Source: Parasediminibacterium sp051861445
GTDB lineage: Bacteria; Bacteroidota; Bacteroidia; Chitinophagales; Chitinophagaceae
Reading direction: 5' to 3'
Length of the DNA stretch: 64,000 bases
Assembly (NCBI GenBank): GCA_051861445.1
Contig: JBHYCS010000018.1
Coordinates: 1 to 64,000 of the forward strand
The notes under the pieces are model-generated. The model had not been told where the DNA came from and searched no databases. It saw nothing but the letters and a program-made list of their open reading frames with translations. The number at the start of each line of letters is the position of its first letter. Within the stretch, counting starts at the first letter, position 1. Positions 62,426-64,000 of the stretch are shown in pieces. A program made the position numbers and the translations under genes.

Positions 62426-63013
62426 ATGCAATTGTATAAATACTGTATTATTAGCTTGTTGGTATTTCTTTTCTCAAGTTGTTCCAATCAAACAAAAGAA
62501 CAACCTCATGTAGTAATTGTAACCGAGTTAGGAAATATTGAAGTAGAATTATATCCAAAAAAAGCACCAAAAACAGTGGCTGCATTTTTACGATTTGTTG
62601 ATAGCGGTTATTATGAAAGAAGTAGGTTTTATAGGGTTTTAAACAGCAATAACCAATCATCAGATGCCAATAAAACAGAATTAATACAAGGTGGAATATG
62701 GAAAAATGGGAAGAAAGTGAAAGCATCTAAAGTGCCACATGAATCTACTGCTACAACTGGAATATTACATACAAATGGAACGATTTCGTTGGCAAGATTG
62801 GAAGTAGGAACTGCAAGTACTGAGTTTTTTATTTGCATTGGAAAACAACCAGGATTGGATTATGGTGGTGATAATAATGCAGATAAACAAGGCTATGCTG
62901 CTTTTGGAAAAGTGGTGAAAGGAATGGAAATAGTAATGAAAATTTCTGAAAAAGAAGATAGCGAACAATATTTTGATGAACCCATTTTTATTCAAAACAT
63001 TCGTAGGCTATAA
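62426..63013 (+). CDS. cyclophilin-type peptidyl-prolyl isomerase, lipoprotein
   Basis: 195 residues. Lipobox FSSCS (Cys 19) after the signal segment. The cyclophilin fold shows VVIVTELGNIEVELYPKKAPKTVAAFLRF, YYERSRFYRVL, then GILHTNGTISLARLEVGTASTEFFICIGKQPGLDY and GYAAFGKVVKGMEIVMKI. It helps folding at the cell envelope. It overlaps the next, convergent gene by 6 bp. Confidence 0.93.
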   Translation: MQLYKYCIISLLVFLFSSCSNQTKEQPHVVIVTELGNIEVELYPKKAPKTVAAFLRFVDSGYYERSRFYRVLNSNNQSSDANKTELIQGGIWKNGKKVKASKVPHESTATTGILHTNGTISLARLEVGTASTEFFICIGKQPGLDYGGDNNADKQGYAAFGKVVKGMEIVMKISEKEDSEQYFDEPIFIQNIRRL

Positions 63014-63382
63014 TTTAGTTTGAACTATTATTTCACTAGGTTTTGTAATAACAATTTGTGGTTTGCCTTTGTAATCTTTAAGAACACCAACTACACAGAT
63101 TTCTTTGTTTAAATAAAACTCTTCTGGTTTTTCAGTAAAATTTTTTCTTGCTTCTTCTTCAATCACTATTGTTAAAGGTGCATTGGGATAAGCAGCACCT
63201 ATGTTTAAAAGTGTAATTTTTTTAGCAGAAGTTTCAAAATATCTTCCACCATAAATTTTGCTACAAATGGTTACGCTATCACCTATATGTTTGCTAACAT
63301 CTTCAATATTAATTTTTTGTTGTCCCCAACTAATAACACCAACCATTAACAAGAAAATAGAAAGGCAAAGTTTTTTGTTCAT
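63008..63382 (-). CDS. secreted small protein of unknown function
   Basis: 124 residues. Signal peptide (about 1-20, ending SWGQQ), then an OB-like beta domain (NIEDVSKHIGDSVTICSKIYGGRY, KKITLLNIGAAYPNAPLTIVIEEEARKNF, LNKEICVVGVLKDYKGKPQIVI), reminiscent of small nucleic-acid or nucleotide-binding OB folds, but the mature protein is exported, so the ligand is unclear. It lies 9 bp downstream of the 63392 gene on the same strand. Unnamed. Confidence 0.65.
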   Translation of the reverse strand: MNKKLCLSIFLLMVGVISWGQQKINIEDVSKHIGDSVTICSKIYGGRYFETSAKKITLLNIGAAYPNAPLTIVIEEEARKNFTEKPEEFYLNKEICVVGVLKDYKGKPQIVITKPSEIIVQTKL

Positions 63383-63391
63383 TGTAAATAT

Positions 63392-63820
63392 TTAAAAAAG
63401 TTGAACACCATAGTAACCAATAGTTGTAAATATAGCACACCTTGTAATAACACCAATACAACACCATGTAGCTAATTGATGCATGGGTACATTAAAACCA
63501 ACACCAACTGCAATACTTACAGGTGCACCCACCGTCATTGTTCCTAAAAAGCCCAAGCCAATAACACCATATTTCTCCATCAATGTATGTGCTAAACTTG
63601 GTTTTTTATTGGGGTCTACAGGTTTTGGTTTTCTGTATTTGCTTAAAAAATGTTCAATTTTATCGCCTAAAAAAGCAGCAACAAAAACGCCAACTAAACC
63701 ACCAACAGTACTTGCTAAAAATATGGTGATGGGAGATAATTTTAATAAAAAACCTGTAGGTATAGCAGCGTAAACTTCAAAAGTGGCCAAACCTGCAACT
63801 GTGAGTATTTTATACAGCAT
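63392..63820 (-). CDS. small integral membrane protein
   Basis: 142 residues with four likely helices; the KYRKPKPVDPNKKPSLAHTL segment is a cytoplasmic loop. It resembles the COG2426-type small exporter-like membrane proteins (GFLGTMTVGAPVSIAVGVGFNVP is the most conserved-looking stretch), but the assignment is weak. It probably shares a transcript with the 63008 gene. Confidence 0.6.
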   Translation of the reverse strand: MLYKILTVAGLATFEVYAAIPTGFLLKLSPITIFLASTVGGLVGVFVAAFLGDKIEHFLSKYRKPKPVDPNKKPSLAHTLMEKYGVIGLGFLGTMTVGAPVSIAVGVGFNVPMHQLATWCCIGVITRCAIFTTIGYYGVQLF

Positions 63821-64000
63821 ATTCTTAATTTGCTTTCTTGAATTTTATAAATAATTGGTAGTTGTATAGAGTAGTTTATAAATAAACTTTTGTAATTACT
63901 GATTAATATTTTACTGTAACGAAAAAATTAAAAATGCCTCAAGATTTTAAACATCAGATTATTAATTGTATGATGCCTTTTTGAAATTTTAACCATGCAA
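63821..64000. other. right-edge 180 bp
   Basis: AT-rich. The only frame I see is a 16-residue ORF (63934-63984), too short to support. An ATG at 63995 might open the next gene, but the sequence ends too soon to say. Confidence 0.5.

Noticed and set aside
63934..63984. 16-codon ORF at the right edge
   Set aside because: Too short, without a signal or conserved feature.

Overview
This is one contiguous stretch of a low-GC Bacteroidota chromosome, most like Chitinophagales/Chitinophagaceae, although the exact taxon cannot be fixed from the window. The support is: a type IX secretion (T9SS) type-B C-terminal sorting domain, a TonB receptor with an N-terminal carboxypeptidase-like domain, SusC-type plug motifs, -7 boxes of the form TAnnTTTG, weak A-rich ribosome binding sites, and a Bacteroidota-style small SRP RNA. 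No insertion sequence, phage gene, CRISPR array, tRNA or rRNA gene was seen. Most of the window is housekeeping, with an accessory block at the left and several smaller unusual units.

Left block (1-9300). The 3' end of an unknown gene is followed by rightward genes in units separated by strong hairpins: a tyrosinase lipoprotein; a four-gene operon (inner-membrane protein, GH46-like chitosanase, small beta protein, probable outer-membrane barrel); a lectin with a ricin-type trefoil plus two near-identical WGG repeats; and three unknown envelope genes. This is the least explained part of the window.

9300-30600. A large transglutaminase/DUF2126 protein, a secreted unknown, thiolase, HscA chaperone, a T9SS-exported PKD protein, transaldolase, SRP RNA (minus strand), a B12-binding-type radical SAM enzyme with a C-x4-C-x2-C cluster motif, an ABC-2 permease, an Xre/RES toxin-antitoxin pair, folK, a deoxynucleoside kinase and an MFS exporter. 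Next comes a BlaI-type repressor with three palindromic operators, controlling a fused M56 sensor protease / N-acetylmuramoyl-L-alanine amidase / plug-like / TonB C-terminal protein.

30800-46700. lpxB, an OmpA-family protein with thrombospondin type 3 repeats, an RlpA-like protein, a VanX-like dipeptidase, a DUF4139/MuiA-like protein with an embedded SusC plug segment, a lipoprotein, the thrA-thrB-thrC operon behind a previously uncounted 28-residue Thr/Ile-rich leader peptide with overlapping hairpins (a thrL-like attenuator candidate), PEP carboxylase, and ribBA.

47000-64000. An Oar-like TonB receptor, prmC, ribD, a DMT transporter, an IMPACT protein, trpA next to hisH-hisA-hisF, a GCS2 ligase / ATP-grasp / esterase neighbourhood likely to make or modify a peptide-like product, an ExbB-ExbD pair, an SPFH protein, a lipoprotein cyclophilin and two small envelope proteins.

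The strongest regulatory observations are the thr leader and the triple BlaI operator. The strongest protein-architecture observations are the M56-amidase fusion and the plug insertion in the MuiA-like protein. Boundaries, motifs and hairpins were read directly from the sequence; family names rest on motif recognition without database searches.
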